The translations under genes were made by a program, and so were the position numbers. From the NCBI GenBank assembly GCA_001023535.1, contig CP011020.1:2927734-2991733 (forward strand): a stretch of 64,000 nt of DNA, read 5' to 3'. This document shows positions 44,649-56,030 of the stretch, one piece after another. A model generated the notes under the pieces. The model saw only the letters and a program-made list of their open reading frames with translations, searched no databases and had not been told where the DNA came from. The number at the start of each line of letters is the position of its first letter. Positions within the stretch are counted from its first letter, which is position 1. This DNA comes from Pseudomonas chlororaphis (GTDB taxonomy: Bacteria > Pseudomonadota > Gammaproteobacteria > Pseudomonadales > Pseudomonadaceae).

Positions 44649-46076
44649 ATGTCTGATACCCCCGGAAAACTTCGTTTGGGTGCGTTGGTCGCGCTGGTAG
44701 TGGGCTCGATGATCGGCGGGGGGATTTTTTCCTTGCCCCAGAACATGGCCGCCAGCGCCGACGTCGGCGCCGTCCTGATTGGCTGGGCGATCACCGCGGT
44801 GGGCATGCTGACCCTCGCCTTCGTGTTCCAGACCCTGGCCAACCGCAAGCCCGACCTGGACGGCGGCGTGTACGCCTACGCCAAGGCCGGGTTCGGCGAC
44901 TACATGGGTTTCTCATCGGCCTGGGGCTACTGGATCAGCGCCTGGCTGGGCAACGTCGGCTACTTCGTCTTGCTGTTCAGCACCTTGGGTTACTTCTTCC
45001 CGATGTTTGGTGAGGGCAACACGGTTGCCGCGGTGGTCGGCGCGTCGGTGCTGCTGTGGGCCGTGCATTTTCTGGTGCTGCGCGGCATCAAGGAGGCCGC
45101 CTTCATCAACCTGGTCACCACGGTTGCCAAGGTCGTGCCGCTGGCCTTGTTCGTGCTGATCGCCGTCTTCGCCTTCAGGCTCGACATTTTCACCAGCGAC
45201 ATCTGGGGCGCGAAGAACCCGCAACTGGGCAGCGTGATGAACCAGGTGCGCAGCATGATGCTGGTCACCGTGTGGGTGTTCATCGGCATCGAAGGGGCGA
45301 GCATTTTTTCCGCCCGCGCCGAACGACGCTCGGACGTGGGCAAGGCCACGGTGATCGGCTTCATCACCGTACTGCTGCTCCTGGTCCTGGTGAACGTGCT
45401 GTCCCTGGGGATCATGACCCAGCCGGAGCTGGCGAAGCTGCAGAACCCGTCCATGGCGGCGGTGCTGGAGCACGTCGTGGGCCACTGGGGCGCGGTGCTG
45501 ATCAGCGTCGGCCTGATCATTTCGCTGCTCGGTGCCCTGTTGTCCTGGGTGCTGCTGTGCGCCGAGATCCTGTTCGCCGCCGCCAAGGACCACACCATGC
45601 CGGCCTTCCTGCGGCGCGAGAATGCCAACCACGTACCGGCCAATGCCCTGTGGCTGACCAACGCCATGGTCCAGCTGTTTCTGGTCGTCACCCTGTTCTC
45701 GGCCAGTACCTACCTGTCGCTGATCTACCTCGCCACCTCGATGATCCTGGTGCCCTACCTGTGGTCGGTGGCCTATGCGCTGCTGCTGGCGGTGCGCGGC
45801 GAGACCTATCAGAACGCCCTCGCCGAGCGCCGCAAGGACCTGTTCATCGCCGCCGTCGCCCTGGTCTACGCGGTGTGGCTGCTGTACGCCGGCGGCATCA
45901 AGTACCTGCTGCTTTCCGCCTTGCTCTACGCCCCGGGCGCGGTGCTGTTCGCCAAGGCCAGGCACGAAGTCGGCCAAGCGGTTTTCACCGCGGTCGAGAA
46001 GCTGATTTTCACCGCTGTGGTCGCAGGCGCCCTGGTGGCGGCCTACGGGCTTTACGCCGGCTTTCTGACCTTGTGA
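44649..46076 (+). CDS. arcD: Arginine/ornithine antiporter
   Basis: A 475-residue APC-family inner-membrane exchanger importing arginine and exporting ornithine. About 12 helices are visible. The conserved first helix LGALVALVVGSMIGGGIFSL (about residues 10-29) contains the APC substrate-binding G-S-M-I-G-G-G motif. VWVFIGIEGASIFSARAERR lies near 212-231. Start at 44649 follows CGGAG. First gene of arcDABC, behind a candidate ANR box. Confidence 0.95.
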   Translation: MSDTPGKLRLGALVALVVGSMIGGGIFSLPQNMAASADVGAVLIGWAITAVGMLTLAFVFQTLANRKPDLDGGVYAYAKAGFGDYMGFSSAWGYWISAWLGNVGYFVLLFSTLGYFFPMFGEGNTVAAVVGASVLLWAVHFLVLRGIKEAAFINLVTTVAKVVPLALFVLIAVFAFRLDIFTSDIWGAKNPQLGSVMNQVRSMMLVTVWVFIGIEGASIFSARAERRSDVGKATVIGFITVLLLLVLVNVLSLGIMTQPELAKLQNPSMAAVLEHVVGHWGAVLISVGLIISLLGALLSWVLLCAEILFAAAKDHTMPAFLRRENANHVPANALWLTNAMVQLFLVVTLFSASTYLSLIYLATSMILVPYLWSVAYALLLAVRGETYQNALAERRKDLFIAAVALVYAVWLLYAGGIKYLLLSALLYAPGAVLFAKARHEVGQAVFTAVEKLIFTAVVAGALVAAYGLYAGFLTL

Positions 46077-46106
46077 TCGCTGAACGTTTTAATGGGAGGA
46101 TGTGTA

Positions 46107-47363
46107 ATGACCACGGAAAAAATGCAGTACGGCGTTCATTCCGAAGCCGGGAGATTGCGCAAAGTCATGGTGTGTTCCCCAGGCCTGGCCCATCAGCGGC
46201 TGACTCCGAACAACTGCGATGAACTGCTGTTCGATGACGTGCTGTGGGTCAACCAGGCCAAGCGCGACCATTTCGACTTCGTCACCAAGATGCGCGAGCG
46301 GGGCATCGATGTGCTGGAAATGCACAACCTGCTGACCGACGTCGTCGCCATTCCCGAAGCCCTGGACTGGATCCTGCAACGCAAGATCACCGCCAACTCG
46401 GTGGGCCTGGGTCTGGTGAATGAAGTCGGTTCGTGGTTGCGCAGCCTGGAACCGCGCCGGACCGCCGAATACCTCATCGGCGGCGTCTCGGCCGATGACT
46501 TGCCCGACAGCTTCGGCGGCAAGACCCTGCAGATGTTTCGTGATTTCCTCGGGCACTCCAGCTTCATCCTGCCGCCGTTGCCCAACACCCAGTTCACCCG
46601 CGACACCACCTGCTGGATCTACGGCGGCGTGACCCTGAACCCGATGTACTGGCCGGCGCGTCGCCAGGAAACCCTGCTGGCCAGCGCCATTTACAAGTTC
46701 CATCCCGCGTTCACCCACGCCGACTTCCAGGTCTGGTACGGCGACCCCGACCAGGACCATGGCAGCGCCACCCTCGAAGGCGGTGACGTGATGCCGATTG
46801 GCAACGGCGTGGTACTGATCGGCATGGGCGAGCGCTCATCACGCCAAGCCATCGGCCAACTGGCGCTGAACCTGTTCAAGCACAAGGCCGTGGAACGGGT
46901 CATCGTTGCCGGCTTGCCGAAGTCCCGGGCCGCCATGCACCTGGACACCGTGTTCAGTTTCTGCGACCGCGACCTGGTGACCGTTTTCCCAGAGGTGGTT
47001 AGCCAGATCGTGGCCTTCTCCCTGCGCCCCGACGAGAGCAAACCCGGCGGCATCGACGTGCGCCGCGAGCAAGGCAGTTTCCTCGACACGGTGGCGGCCG
47101 CCCTCAAGCTCCCGGCCCTGCGCGTGGTGGAAACCGGCGGCAACAGCTTTGCCGCCGAACGCGAACAGTGGGACGACGGCAACAACGTGGTGGCCCTGGA
47201 ACCGGGCGTGGTGATCGGCTACGACCGCAACACCTACACCAACACGCTGCTGCGCAAGGCCGGGGTGGAAGTCATCACCATCAGCGCCAGCGAGCTGGGC
47301 CGAGGCCGCGGCGGCGGCCATTGCATGACCTGCCCGATCATTCGCGACCCGATCGACTACTGA
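46107..47363 (+). CDS. arcA: Arginine deiminase
   Basis: A 418-residue cytoplasmic enzyme converting arginine to citrulline and ammonia. Guanidine-modifying-enzyme motifs: [14 protein letters not shown] near residues 21-34, [15 protein letters not shown] near 159-173, [10 protein letters not shown] near 223-232, and the catalytic Cys in [14 protein letters not shown] near the C-terminus (about Cys406). The ATG at 46107 has GGGAGG upstream, 31 bases after arcD. Confidence 0.97.
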   Translation: MTTEKMQYGVHSEAGRLRKVMVCSPGLAHQRLTPNNCDELLFDDVLWVNQAKRDHFDFVTKMRERGIDVLEMHNLLTDVVAIPEALDWILQRKITANSVGLGLVNEVGSWLRSLEPRRTAEYLIGGVSADDLPDSFGGKTLQMFRDFLGHSSFILPPLPNTQFTRDTTCWIYGGVTLNPMYWPARRQETLLASAIYKFHPAFTHADFQVWYGDPDQDHGSATLEGGDVMPIGNGVVLIGMGERSSRQAIGQLALNLFKHKAVERVIVAGLPKSRAAMHLDTVFSFCDRDLVTVFPEVVSQIVAFSLRPDESKPGGIDVRREQGSFLDTVAAALKLPALRVVETGGNSFAAEREQWDDGNNVVALEPGVVIGYDRNTYTNTLLRKAGVEVITISASELGRGRGGGHCMTCPIIRDPIDY

Positions 47364-47430
47364 CCTTCGTGCCCGCGCCCTGGCTGACCGAATACGTGCC
47401 AGGGCCCGCTGAAACCCAAGGAGATGCACC

Positions 47431-48441
47431 ATGGCGTTCAACACCCACAACCGTAACCTGCTCAGCCTCGAGCACCACACACCCCGTGAACTGCGTTACT
47501 TGCTGGACCTGTCCCGGGACCTCAAGCGAGCCAAGTACACCGGCACCGAGCAGCAGCACCTCAAGGGCAACAACATCGCGCTGATCTTCGAGAAAACGTC
47601 GACGCGCACCCGTTGCGCGTTCGAAGTGGCGGCCTACGACCAGGGCGCCAATGTCACCTACATCGACCCCAACTCCTCGCAGATCGGCCACAAGGAGAGC
47701 ATGAAGGACACCGCCCGGGTGCTCGGGCGCATGTACGATGCCATCGAGTACCGTGGCTTCAAGCAGGAGATCGTCGAGGAACTGGCGAAGTTCGCCGGCG
47801 TGCCGGTGTTCAACGGCCTGACCGATGAATACCACCCGACGCAGATGATTGCCGATGTGCTGACCATGCGTGAGCACGCCGACAAACCGATCCATGAGAT
47901 CAGCTATGCGTACCTGGGCGATGCCCGTAACAACATGGGCAACTCGTTGCTGCTGATCGGCGCCAAACTGGGCATGGACGTGCGCATCTGCGCGCCCAAG
48001 GCCCTGTGGCCCCACGACGACCTGGTGCAGCGCTGCCATCAGTACGCCGAGGAAAGCGGCGCGCGCATTACCCTCACTGCGGACCCGAAGGCGGCGGTCA
48101 AGGGCGTGGACTTCATCCACACCGATGTCTGGGTCTCCATGGGCGAGCCGGTCGAAGCCTGGGCCGAGCGAATCGAACTGTTGCTGCCTTACCAGGTCAA
48201 CGCTGACCTGATGAAAGCCACCGGTAACCCGCGCACCCGCTTCATGCATTGCCTGCCGGCGTTCCATAACAGCGACACCAAGATCGGCAAACAGATCGCC
48301 GAGCAGTACCCGCACCTGGCCAACGGCATCGAAGTCACCGACGACGTGTTCGAATCGCCGGCATGCATCGCCTTCGAGCAAGCGGAAAACCGCATGCACA
48401 CCATCAAGGCCATTTTGGTGTCGACGCTGGCAGACCTGTAA
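47431..48441 (+). CDS. arcB: Catabolic ornithine carbamoyltransferase
   Basis: A 336-residue enzyme splitting citrulline to ornithine and carbamoyl phosphate. Carbamoyl-phosphate motif [20 protein letters not shown] is at about residues 53-72, [11 protein letters not shown] near 130-140, [11 protein letters not shown] near 165-175 and the catalytic [11 protein letters not shown] near 272-282. Length and sequence fit the catabolic ArcB rather than anabolic ArgF. The ATG at 47431 has AAGGAG upstream. Confidence 0.97.
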   Translation: MAFNTHNRNLLSLEHHTPRELRYLLDLSRDLKRAKYTGTEQQHLKGNNIALIFEKTSTRTRCAFEVAAYDQGANVTYIDPNSSQIGHKESMKDTARVLGRMYDAIEYRGFKQEIVEELAKFAGVPVFNGLTDEYHPTQMIADVLTMREHADKPIHEISYAYLGDARNNMGNSLLLIGAKLGMDVRICAPKALWPHDDLVQRCHQYAEESGARITLTADPKAAVKGVDFIHTDVWVSMGEPVEAWAERIELLLPYQVNADLMKATGNPRTRFMHCLPAFHNSDTKIGKQIAEQYPHLANGIEVTDDVFESPACIAFEQAENRMHTIKAILVSTLADL

Positions 48442-48446
48442 GGCCC

Positions 48447-48535
48447 TGTGAGCGGGCTTGCTCGCGAAGGCGGCCTGTCAGCCAACATCCATGTTGTCTG
48501 TGACATCGCTTTGGCGAGCAAACCCGCTCCCACAA
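48447..48535. repeat. REP doublet, class A, between arcB and arcC
   Basis: TGTGAGCGGGCTTGCTCGCG facing GGCGAGCAAACCCGCTCCCA, with several mismatches, inside the arc operon. Confidence 0.85.
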
Positions 48536-48580
48536 GGGGCCCTTGCGTTGTTCGTTCCACTTTTTGTAAAGGACAGCACC

Positions 48581-49510
48581 ATGCGAATCGTCGTTGCCCT
48601 GGGCGGTAACGCCCTCCTGCGTAGGGGGGAACCCATGACCGCCGACAACCAACGCGGCAACATCCGCACCGCGACTGAACAGATCGCCAGGATCCACCCC
48701 GGCAACCAACTGGTGATCGCCCACGGCAACGGCCCGCAGGTCGGCCTGCTGTCGTTGCAAGCGGCCGCCTACCCCTCGGTCACCCCGTACCCGCTGGACG
48801 TGTTGGGTGCCGAGACCGAAGGCATGATCGGCTACATCATCGAGCAGGAACTGGGCAACCTGCTGGACGCCGACGTCCCCTTCGCCACGCTGCTGACCCA
48901 AGTGGAAGTGGACGCCGACGACCCGGCCTTCCAACACCCCACCAAGCCCATCGGACCGGTCTACAGCCAGCAGGAGGCGCAGGCATTGGCCGCTGAAAAA
49001 GGCTGGGCCATCGCCCCGGACGGCGACAGGGTTCGTCGGGTGGTCGCCAGCCCCAGGCCCAAGCGAATCTTTGAAATCCGTCCGATCAAGTGGCTGCTGG
49101 AAAAAGGCAGTATCGTGATCTGCGCCGGCGGTGGCGGCATCCCGACGATGTACGACGCCGATGGCAAGCTGCAGGGCGTTGAAGCGGTCATCGACAAGGA
49201 CCTGTGCTCGGCGCTGCTGGCCGAACAACTGGAGAGCGACCTGCTGGTGATCGCCACCGACGTCAACGCCGCCTTCATCGATTTCGGCAAGCCGACCTGC
49301 AAGGCCATCGCCAGTGCCCACCCCGACGCCCTGGAAACACTCGACTTCGCCGCCGGATCCATGGGCCCCAAGGTGCAGGCCGCCTGCGAATTTGCGCGCA
49401 ATACCGGCAAGGTCGCGGTGATCGGGTCGCTTTCGGACATCGATGCTATCGTCCAAGGCACCGCCGGTACTCGCATCAGCACCGCGACAACCGGCATTAC
49501 TTATCGATAA
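48581..49510 (+). CDS. arcC: Carbamate kinase
   Basis: A 309-residue enzyme of the amino acid kinase fold transferring phosphate from carbamoyl phosphate to ADP, the ATP-yielding step of the arginine deiminase pathway. Motifs: [13 protein letters not shown] (about residues 4-16), [16 protein letters not shown] (about 46-61), [11 protein letters not shown] (about 182-192) and [18 protein letters not shown] near the C-terminus. The ATG at 48581 is chosen because the domain starts there; the frame is open 41 codons upstream through the REP element. Confidence 0.96.
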   Translation: MRIVVALGGNALLRRGEPMTADNQRGNIRTATEQIARIHPGNQLVIAHGNGPQVGLLSLQAAAYPSVTPYPLDVLGAETEGMIGYIIEQELGNLLDADVPFATLLTQVEVDADDPAFQHPTKPIGPVYSQQEAQALAAEKGWAIAPDGDRVRRVVASPRPKRIFEIRPIKWLLEKGSIVICAGGGGIPTMYDADGKLQGVEAVIDKDLCSALLAEQLESDLLVIATDVNAAFIDFGKPTCKAIASAHPDALETLDFAAGSMGPKVQAACEFARNTGKVAVIGSLSDIDAIVQGTAGTRISTATTGITYR

Positions 49511-49576
49511 TCGGAAACTCCCGGGGCAGATCCGGGGTCTGCCTTACTTCTACGCCTTTTTCCAGGAGAGTCGCTC

Positions 49577-49936
49577 ATGGCCCTGTTCCGACCCGGTCAC
49601 CTGCACATGGAGCGCCACGCGCTGAACAAGGATGACCACAGCTACGATCTGTGCATCGACTACGAGCTTGCCCAGGACCCCACGGAAGGCCAGGGCATGT
49701 CGTTCCGGCTGCACGGCACCATCGAGGACAAGCCCGTGGACGAGACGTTTTTCCTGGCCAAGGACCAGGCCTTCGACTTCGCCCGTCCCGCCACGCGCAT
49801 CGCGCAGAAACACGGCCTGCCCAAGAGCGCCAACATCGGCCCCTTGCACAAGTACTACGACGACATGTTCGAAGACGTACGCAAGCAGCTGGATGTGAAA
49901 CCGGGAGACCCGATGAAGCCGGAACACCTGGCGTAA
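49577..49936 (+). CDS. DUF5064 family protein
   Basis: A 119-residue soluble protein of the Pseudomonas DUF5064 family, function unknown. It begins MALFRPGHLHMERHALN and contains DHSYDLCIDYELAQDP (about residues 20-35) and DETFFLAKDQAFDFA (about 55-69). AGGAGA lies before the ATG. It follows arcC by 66 bases on the same strand and may be co-transcribed. A GC-rich hairpin (49525-49543) between them lacks a T-run. Confidence 0.85.
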   Translation: MALFRPGHLHMERHALNKDDHSYDLCIDYELAQDPTEGQGMSFRLHGTIEDKPVDETFFLAKDQAFDFARPATRIAQKHGLPKSANIGPLHKYYDDMFEDVRKQLDVKPGDPMKPEHLA

Positions 49937-49963
49937 CCTGATCCACCCGCCCCCCATCACCCG

Positions 49964-50053
49964 GTGGGAGCGGGCTTGCTCGCGAAAGCGTCGTATTCAG
50001 TCAACGGTGATGTCGGCTGACACACCGCTTTCGCAAGCAAGCCCGCTCTCACA
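49964..50053. repeat. REP doublet, class A
   Basis: GTGGGAGCGGGCTTGCTCGC facing GCAAGCAAGCCCGCTCTCAC with two mismatches. Confidence 0.87.
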
Positions 50054-50172
50054 TTGGCGGTATCAGTGTTCTGAATGTCGGGACAATTGCCACGCCCGCC
50101 CCACTGGCAACTCACCCGCGCTGACCTATGCTTGAAACAGTACCCCCGGGTATTCGTTCAGAGGTCATCGCC

Positions 50173-50349
50173 ATGAACATCAAAACAAGAAGACGCTTCG
50201 TCATATTCGTCACCTGCGCCGCCACGCTTGCGCTGTATGGCACGGCAGCCTACCGGGTGGAACAGGCCAGGCAACTGCCCCGCGAATTCGCCAGCTGCAA
50301 CCTGGAACGCTGCATCCCCCATAACGGCTCCCTGAACGCCCTGCGCTGA
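50173..50349 (+). CDS. Small single-helix membrane or exported protein
   Basis: A 58-residue protein with basic N-terminus MNIKTRRRF, one hydrophobic helix (VIFVTCAATLALYGTAAY, about residues 10-27) and a short tail with two Cys residues (SCNLERC), which could form a periplasmic disulfide. I do not recognise the family. AGAGGT lies before the ATG. It is convergent with pobR, whose stop codon is 7 bases beyond its own. Confidence 0.6.
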   Translation: MNIKTRRRFVIFVTCAATLALYGTAAYRVEQARQLPREFASCNLERCIPHNGSLNALR

Positions 50350-50355
50350 GGCGTT

Positions 50356-51249
50356 TCAGTCGTCCTGCTGATCGGTCTTGAGCCGGTCCCGGAACGCCTT
50401 GGGCGAGATGCCGACGCGGCGGCGGAACAGACGGGTGAAGTTGGTCGGATCGGAAAACCCGAGCATCTCGGAAATCTCGTAGATCGTCATGCCGGTATAG
50501 GTCAGCAGTCGCTTGGCTTCCAGCAACTGCCGCTCATGCATGATCTGCAACGCCGGCTGACCCGCCAGCTCGCGGCAGGTGCCGTTGAGGTGCGACACCG
50601 ATATGCCCAGGCGATGGGCCAGGTCTTCGACCTTGACGTGCTGGCGATAGGTTTCTTCCACCAACTGGATAAACCCGTTGAGGTATTCCCGGGCCCGTTG
50701 CGGGCGCTGGGTCTGGGTGCGGCGCTGCATGACCTGGCGGCTGACCCAGACCATGATCACGCTGACCAGCGCGTGCATCAGCATTTCCCGGGCCGGTTGG
50801 TGGCCCATGTACTCGCTCTGCAAGGCACTGAACAGGCTGTTCAGGTAATCGGCGTTCTCACCGGCCGGGTAGCTTTCGGCCTGGGCCAGCACGTTGACCG
50901 AATGCCCCAGCTGCGATTGCAGATGCGTCACCAGTGGCGCCGCCAGGGTCACCACGTAGCCGTCCACATCCTCGGAAAACCGGAACCCATGCACCGACAA
51001 CGGCGGCAGGATCTGCACCGTCGGCTCATCGAGTTGCGTGCGCTGGCCTTCGATTTCCAGCTCCGCCCGCCCCTTGAACACAAACAGCAACTGGCACAGG
51101 TCAGCATGCCGGTGGGGCTTGATTTCCCATTGATGCTCGCTGCTGCGCTTGGAAATGGTTTCACAGTGCAGCAGGTCCGGTGTGGGCCAATCCTGGCTCT
51201 CGCCATAGAGCTTGAACACCGGGATCGAAGGCAGCTCAGGTTTTTTCAT
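50356..51249 (-). CDS. pobR: AraC-family activator of p-hydroxybenzoate catabolism
   Basis: A 297-residue regulator with an N-terminal cupin-like effector domain (KPHRHADLCQLLFVFKGRAE, about residues 44-63) and a C-terminal double helix-turn-helix (VEDLAHRLGISVSHLNGTCR near 208-227; IYEISEMLGFSDPTNFTRLF near 256-275). The assignment rests on divergent placement next to pobA; in Pseudomonas pobA is controlled by an AraC-type PobR. ATG at 51249 follows GGAT. Confidence 0.9.
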   Translation of the reverse strand: MKKPELPSIPVFKLYGESQDWPTPDLLHCETISKRSSEHQWEIKPHRHADLCQLLFVFKGRAELEIEGQRTQLDEPTVQILPPLSVHGFRFSEDVDGYVVTLAAPLVTHLQSQLGHSVNVLAQAESYPAGENADYLNSLFSALQSEYMGHQPAREMLMHALVSVIMVWVSRQVMQRRTQTQRPQRAREYLNGFIQLVEETYRQHVKVEDLAHRLGISVSHLNGTCRELAGQPALQIMHERQLLEAKRLLTYTGMTIYEISEMLGFSDPTNFTRLFRRRVGISPKAFRDRLKTDQQDD

Positions 51250-51377
51250 AACGCGGATCCGGGCCTGGGGTTGCGGGCGATAATCGCACCAATTGGCAGA
51301 AAGAACAGGTATCGGCTCAGTTTTCCCCTTCAACTGACAGCTCCGCAAGCGAAAAATGCAGGCACTCAGGTCCATAA

Positions 51378-52616
<1,239 letters not shown>

Positions 52617-52684
52617 CCGGCTATCGACATAAACTGCGGACTCCGTCCCTTCGCCCTACCGGCGTGACGCCCGCAGGTTTTGCC

Positions 52685-54202
52685 GTGACCCAGCTCAACA
52701 CCCCGCAAGCCCAGAAGCCGGCCATCCGCAGCATCCTGGTCGCGCTGATGCTGGCGATTTTCCTCAGCGCCCTGGACCAGACCATCGTCGCCGTGTCGAT
52801 GCCGGCCATCTCTGCGCAATTCAAGGACGTCAGCCTGCTGGCCTGGGTGATCTCCGGCTACATGGTCGCCATGACCGTGGCGGTGCCGATCTACGGCAAG
52901 CTCGGCGACCTCTACGGGCGACGGCCGCTGATGCTGTTCGGCATGGGCCTGTTCACCCTGGCTTCGCTGTTCTGCGGCCTGGCCCAGGACATGGAGCAAT
53001 TGGTGATGGCGCGGATTGTCCAAGGCATCGGCGCCGGCGGCATGATCTCCGTGAGCCAGGCGATCATCGGCGACATCATCCCGCCCCGCGAGCGCGGCCG
53101 CTACCAGGGTTACTTCAGCAGCATGTACGCCGTAGCCAGCGTGGCCGGGCCGGTGCTGGGCGGCTACATGACCGAATACCTGTCGTGGCGCTGGGTGTTC
53201 CTGATCAACCTGCCGCTGGGCCTGGCGGCCTGGTGGGTGGCCCGGCGCACCCTGGTCGGGCTGCCGGTGCCGCAGCGCACGCCGATCATCGACTACCTGG
53301 GCACGGTGTTGCTGATCATCGGCCTGACGGCCCTGCTGCTGGGCATTACCCAGATCGGCCAGGGTTACGCCTGGTACAGCCGCGACGTACTGGGCTTGCT
53401 CGGTTGCGCGGTGGTGGGCCTGGGGATTTTCGTCTGGCACGAGCGCCGGGCCCGGGAACCGCTGCTGCCGATGCACCTGTTTGCCAACCGCAGCGCGGTG
53501 CTGTGCTGGTGCACGGTGTTCTTCACCAGCTTCCAGGCGATTTCCTTGACGGTGCTGGTGCCGCTGCGCTTCCAGAGCGTGACCGGCGCCGGCGCCGACA
53601 GCGCGGCGCTGCACCTGTTGCCCCTGGCCATGGGGCTGCCGATCGGCGCCTATTGCGCCGGGCGCCGGACCTCGGTGACAGGGCGCTACAAACCGATGAT
53701 CTTAAGCGGCGCCCTGCTCTTCCCCTTTGCCATCCTCGGCATGGCCTTCACGCCCCCCGGCGCCTTCTGGCTGAGCAGCCTGTTCATGCTGCTCAGCGGC
53801 ATCGCCTCGGGGATGCAATTTCCCACGTCCCTGGTGGGCTCGCAGAACTCGGTGCAGCAACAGGACATCGGGGTCGCCACCAGCACCACCAACCTGTTCC
53901 GCTCCCTTGGCGGGGCGGTGGGCGTAGCCTTGATGTCGGCGTTGCTACTGGCCCTGCTGCAGGACTCCAGCTTCGCCCAATTCGCCGGGACCTCGCTGAT
54001 CGGCGAAGGGCACTCCGGCAACGTGCTGCTGGACGGCCTGAACGCCGCGCCGGGTGAGGCACAGGGCGCCCTGCGCCAGGAACTGCAGGCGACGTTCCGG
54101 CACCTGTTGCTGATCAGCGCGGCGGTGTCGCTGCTGGGTTTGGCGGCCGCCGCCGCGATGCCGAACCATTTGTTGCGTGGGCGGGATGAGAAAGTGCGGT
54201 AA
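52685..54202 (+). CDS. MFS multidrug transporter, DHA2 (EmrB/QacA) family
   Basis: A 505-residue inner-membrane drug:H+ antiporter with about 14 helices. The first helix contains the DHA2 motif LSALDQTIVAVSMPAI (about residues 27-42). Motif A is GKLGDLYGRRPLMLFG (about 72-87), and the motif C-like VAGPVLGGYMTEYLSWRWVF lies near 148-167. The GTG at 52685 is preferred, with GCAGG upstream; a GTG at 52664 would add seven residues. Whether it exports aromatic compounds related to pobA is unknown. Confidence 0.88.
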   Translation: MTQLNTPQAQKPAIRSILVALMLAIFLSALDQTIVAVSMPAISAQFKDVSLLAWVISGYMVAMTVAVPIYGKLGDLYGRRPLMLFGMGLFTLASLFCGLAQDMEQLVMARIVQGIGAGGMISVSQAIIGDIIPPRERGRYQGYFSSMYAVASVAGPVLGGYMTEYLSWRWVFLINLPLGLAAWWVARRTLVGLPVPQRTPIIDYLGTVLLIIGLTALLLGITQIGQGYAWYSRDVLGLLGCAVVGLGIFVWHERRAREPLLPMHLFANRSAVLCWCTVFFTSFQAISLTVLVPLRFQSVTGAGADSAALHLLPLAMGLPIGAYCAGRRTSVTGRYKPMILSGALLFPFAILGMAFTPPGAFWLSSLFMLLSGIASGMQFPTSLVGSQNSVQQQDIGVATSTTNLFRSLGGAVGVALMSALLLALLQDSSFAQFAGTSLIGEGHSGNVLLDGLNAAPGEAQGALRQELQATFRHLLLISAAVSLLGLAAAAAMPNHLLRGRDEKVR

Positions 54203-54230
54203 ATACCAAACCTCTGGTTAACGCAGCCAC

Positions 54231-54361
54231 CTGTGGCGAGGGAGCTTGCTCCCGCTGGGCTGCGCAGCAGACCTAAAAATTGGGTCAGCCGACCCAGCAT
54301 TGGGGCGGCTTCGCGCTGGAGCGCCAGCCCGGCCCAGCTGGAGCAAGCTCCCTCGCCACAG
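54231..54361. repeat. REP doublet, class B
   Basis: TGTGGCGAGGGAGCTTGCTC facing GAGCAAGCTCCCTCGCCACA, with a divergent interior that includes GGGTCAGCCGACCC. Confidence 0.88.
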
Positions 54362-54392
54362 GGAAATTGTGCAAGGCTGCTTCTTGTGTGCC

Positions 54393-55742
54393 TTATGCTG
54401 TCGCCGCTGCGCCCATCGGCTCCACCACCGCACTCATGCCATCCTTCATCCGCTTGGCATCGCGCACGAAACAGCGCGAGGCCAGGAACAGGAACACCAT
54501 GGTCATAAACAGGGCCACCGGAATCAGGTACATCGCGTCGTGCAAGCCGATGGCCTTGAAGGCTTCGGTCATCTGCGGGGCGCCGGCCGCCGCCATGGCG
54601 GTGCGGGCGAAGTAGTCCGACAGCCCGCCCACCACCACCGGCCCCAGCCCGCCACCGAGCAGGTACAGCCCGGCAAAGAACAGCGCCATCGCCGTGGCCC
54701 GCAAGCGCGGCTCGACCACGTCCTGGATCGCCGTGTACACGCAGGTGTAGAAGTTATAGGCAAACAGCCAGCCGACACTGAACACCGCGACGAACACGCC
54801 GATTTCGATCCGCCCGGCGTGCAAGGCCCAGGCGGTGGTGACCGTCGAGATGACCAGGCTGAACGCCGCGAACAGCAGGCGACCACTGGCCACCCGCTGA
54901 TGGATCTTGTCGGCGACCCAGCCGCCCAGGGTCAGCCCGAACAGCCCCGTCACACCGACCATGATCCCGGTGGCCACCGCCGCATCAGGCAGCGACAACT
55001 GGAAATAGCGTTGCAGCATCGGCACCAGGAAGGAGTTGCAGGCGTAGGTGGCGAAGTTGAAGCACAGCCCCGCCAGCACCAGCCACAGGAACGTCGGAAT
55101 GGCCAGGACCCGGCGGATCGGCCGGTCGATCTTGTCCTGGGACACCTGCACGGTTTCCGCCGCGCCGCGCTTGGGTTCCTTGATGAAGAACATGAACACC
55201 GCCAGCACCAGCCCCGGCACGGCCGCGATGAAGAACGGCGCGCGCCAGCTGTCGAACGCCTTGACCATCGCGCCGATGGTGAAGAAGGCCAGCAGCAACC
55301 CGATCGGCAGGCCCAGCATGAAGATGCCCATGGCTCGCGCCCGGCGATGGGCCGGGAACAGGTCGCCGATCAGCGAGTTGGCCGCCGGCGCGTAACTGGC
55401 CTCGCCGATGCCGATGCCCATGCGCACCACCAGAAATGCCCAGAAACTGCCCACCAGGCCATTGACCGCCGTCAGCGCGCTCCAGGTGGCCAGGCCCCAG
55501 CCCATCAGTTTGCTGCGCGAGCCGGTGTCGGCCATGCGCCCCAGCGGCAGCCCGGCAATGGCGTAGACGATGGTGAAGGCGGTGCCGATGATGCCGATCT
55601 GGAAGTCGCTGAGGCTCCACTCCATGCGGATCGGCTCGATGATGATCGCCGGGATGGTGCGGTCGAAGAAGTTGAACAGGTTGGCGAGGAACAGCAGGAA
55701 CAGAATGCGCCAGGCATTCGCCGCTTGGGTCGAGTTCTGCAT
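54393..55742 (-). CDS. MFS transporter, spinster-like
   Basis: A 449-residue 12-helix transporter. It begins AWRILFLLFLANLFNFFDRT (about residues 9-28), the N-terminal signature of spinster-like and related MFS carriers. Motif A is GLPLGRMADTGSRSKLMGWG (about 64-83). VVRMGIGIGEASYAPAANSL near 107-126 is also typical. The substrate is not evident. The ATG at 55742 follows AGAGA. AACAATAA lies just upstream. It is divergent from the tubulin-like gene. Confidence 0.85.
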   Translation of the reverse strand: MQNSTQAANAWRILFLLFLANLFNFFDRTIPAIIIEPIRMEWSLSDFQIGIIGTAFTIVYAIAGLPLGRMADTGSRSKLMGWGLATWSALTAVNGLVGSFWAFLVVRMGIGIGEASYAPAANSLIGDLFPAHRRARAMGIFMLGLPIGLLLAFFTIGAMVKAFDSWRAPFFIAAVPGLVLAVFMFFIKEPKRGAAETVQVSQDKIDRPIRRVLAIPTFLWLVLAGLCFNFATYACNSFLVPMLQRYFQLSLPDAAVATGIMVGVTGLFGLTLGGWVADKIHQRVASGRLLFAAFSLVISTVTTAWALHAGRIEIGVFVAVFSVGWLFAYNFYTCVYTAIQDVVEPRLRATAMALFFAGLYLLGGGLGPVVVGGLSDYFARTAMAAAGAPQMTEAFKAIGLHDAMYLIPVALFMTMVFLFLASRCFVRDAKRMKDGMSAVVEPMGAAATA

Positions 55743-55753
55743 GGGTCCGTCTC

Positions 55754-55761
55754 TTATTGTT
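55754..55761 (-). promoter_or_regulatory. Candidate Hfq/Crc site in MFS leader
   Basis: Minus strand AACAATAA 12-19 bases before the MFS start codon fits AANAANAA. Confidence 0.4.
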
Positions 55762-55900
55762 TTTGGGCAACGGCGAGCATCCGAGCCCTGAATTTGCAAT
55801 CTAGACAGCGGCGTGCGGGATGTCTGCGATCATTCGCCAGGCTGATACCCGACCATGGCGGCCAAGGCCTTTCTTGATGGCGGTCAACATACCGTAACAA

Positions 55901-55929
55901 TTGCCATCATTTTGCCGGTTCTCGATTAA
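55901..55929 (+). promoter_or_regulatory. Possible sigma-70 promoter of the tubulin-like gene
   Basis: TTGCCA and GATTAA spaced by 17 bases. The -10 match is weak. It would start transcription near 55936 and so favour a downstream start codon. Confidence 0.3.
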
Positions 55930-56030
55930 AGATCATGTCCCGGTGGCCGATCCATCATGAAGCTTCTTTCATCCGCTATGGTTCGATGACAGCGGTCGTC
56001 CAACCCACCAGTTCAGGCGTACGGCGCACA

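Noticed and set aside
49525..49543. Hairpin after arcC as terminator
   Set aside because: GGCAGA/TCTGCC stem is short and has no following T-run. The next gene has a good ribosome-binding site and may be co-transcribed.
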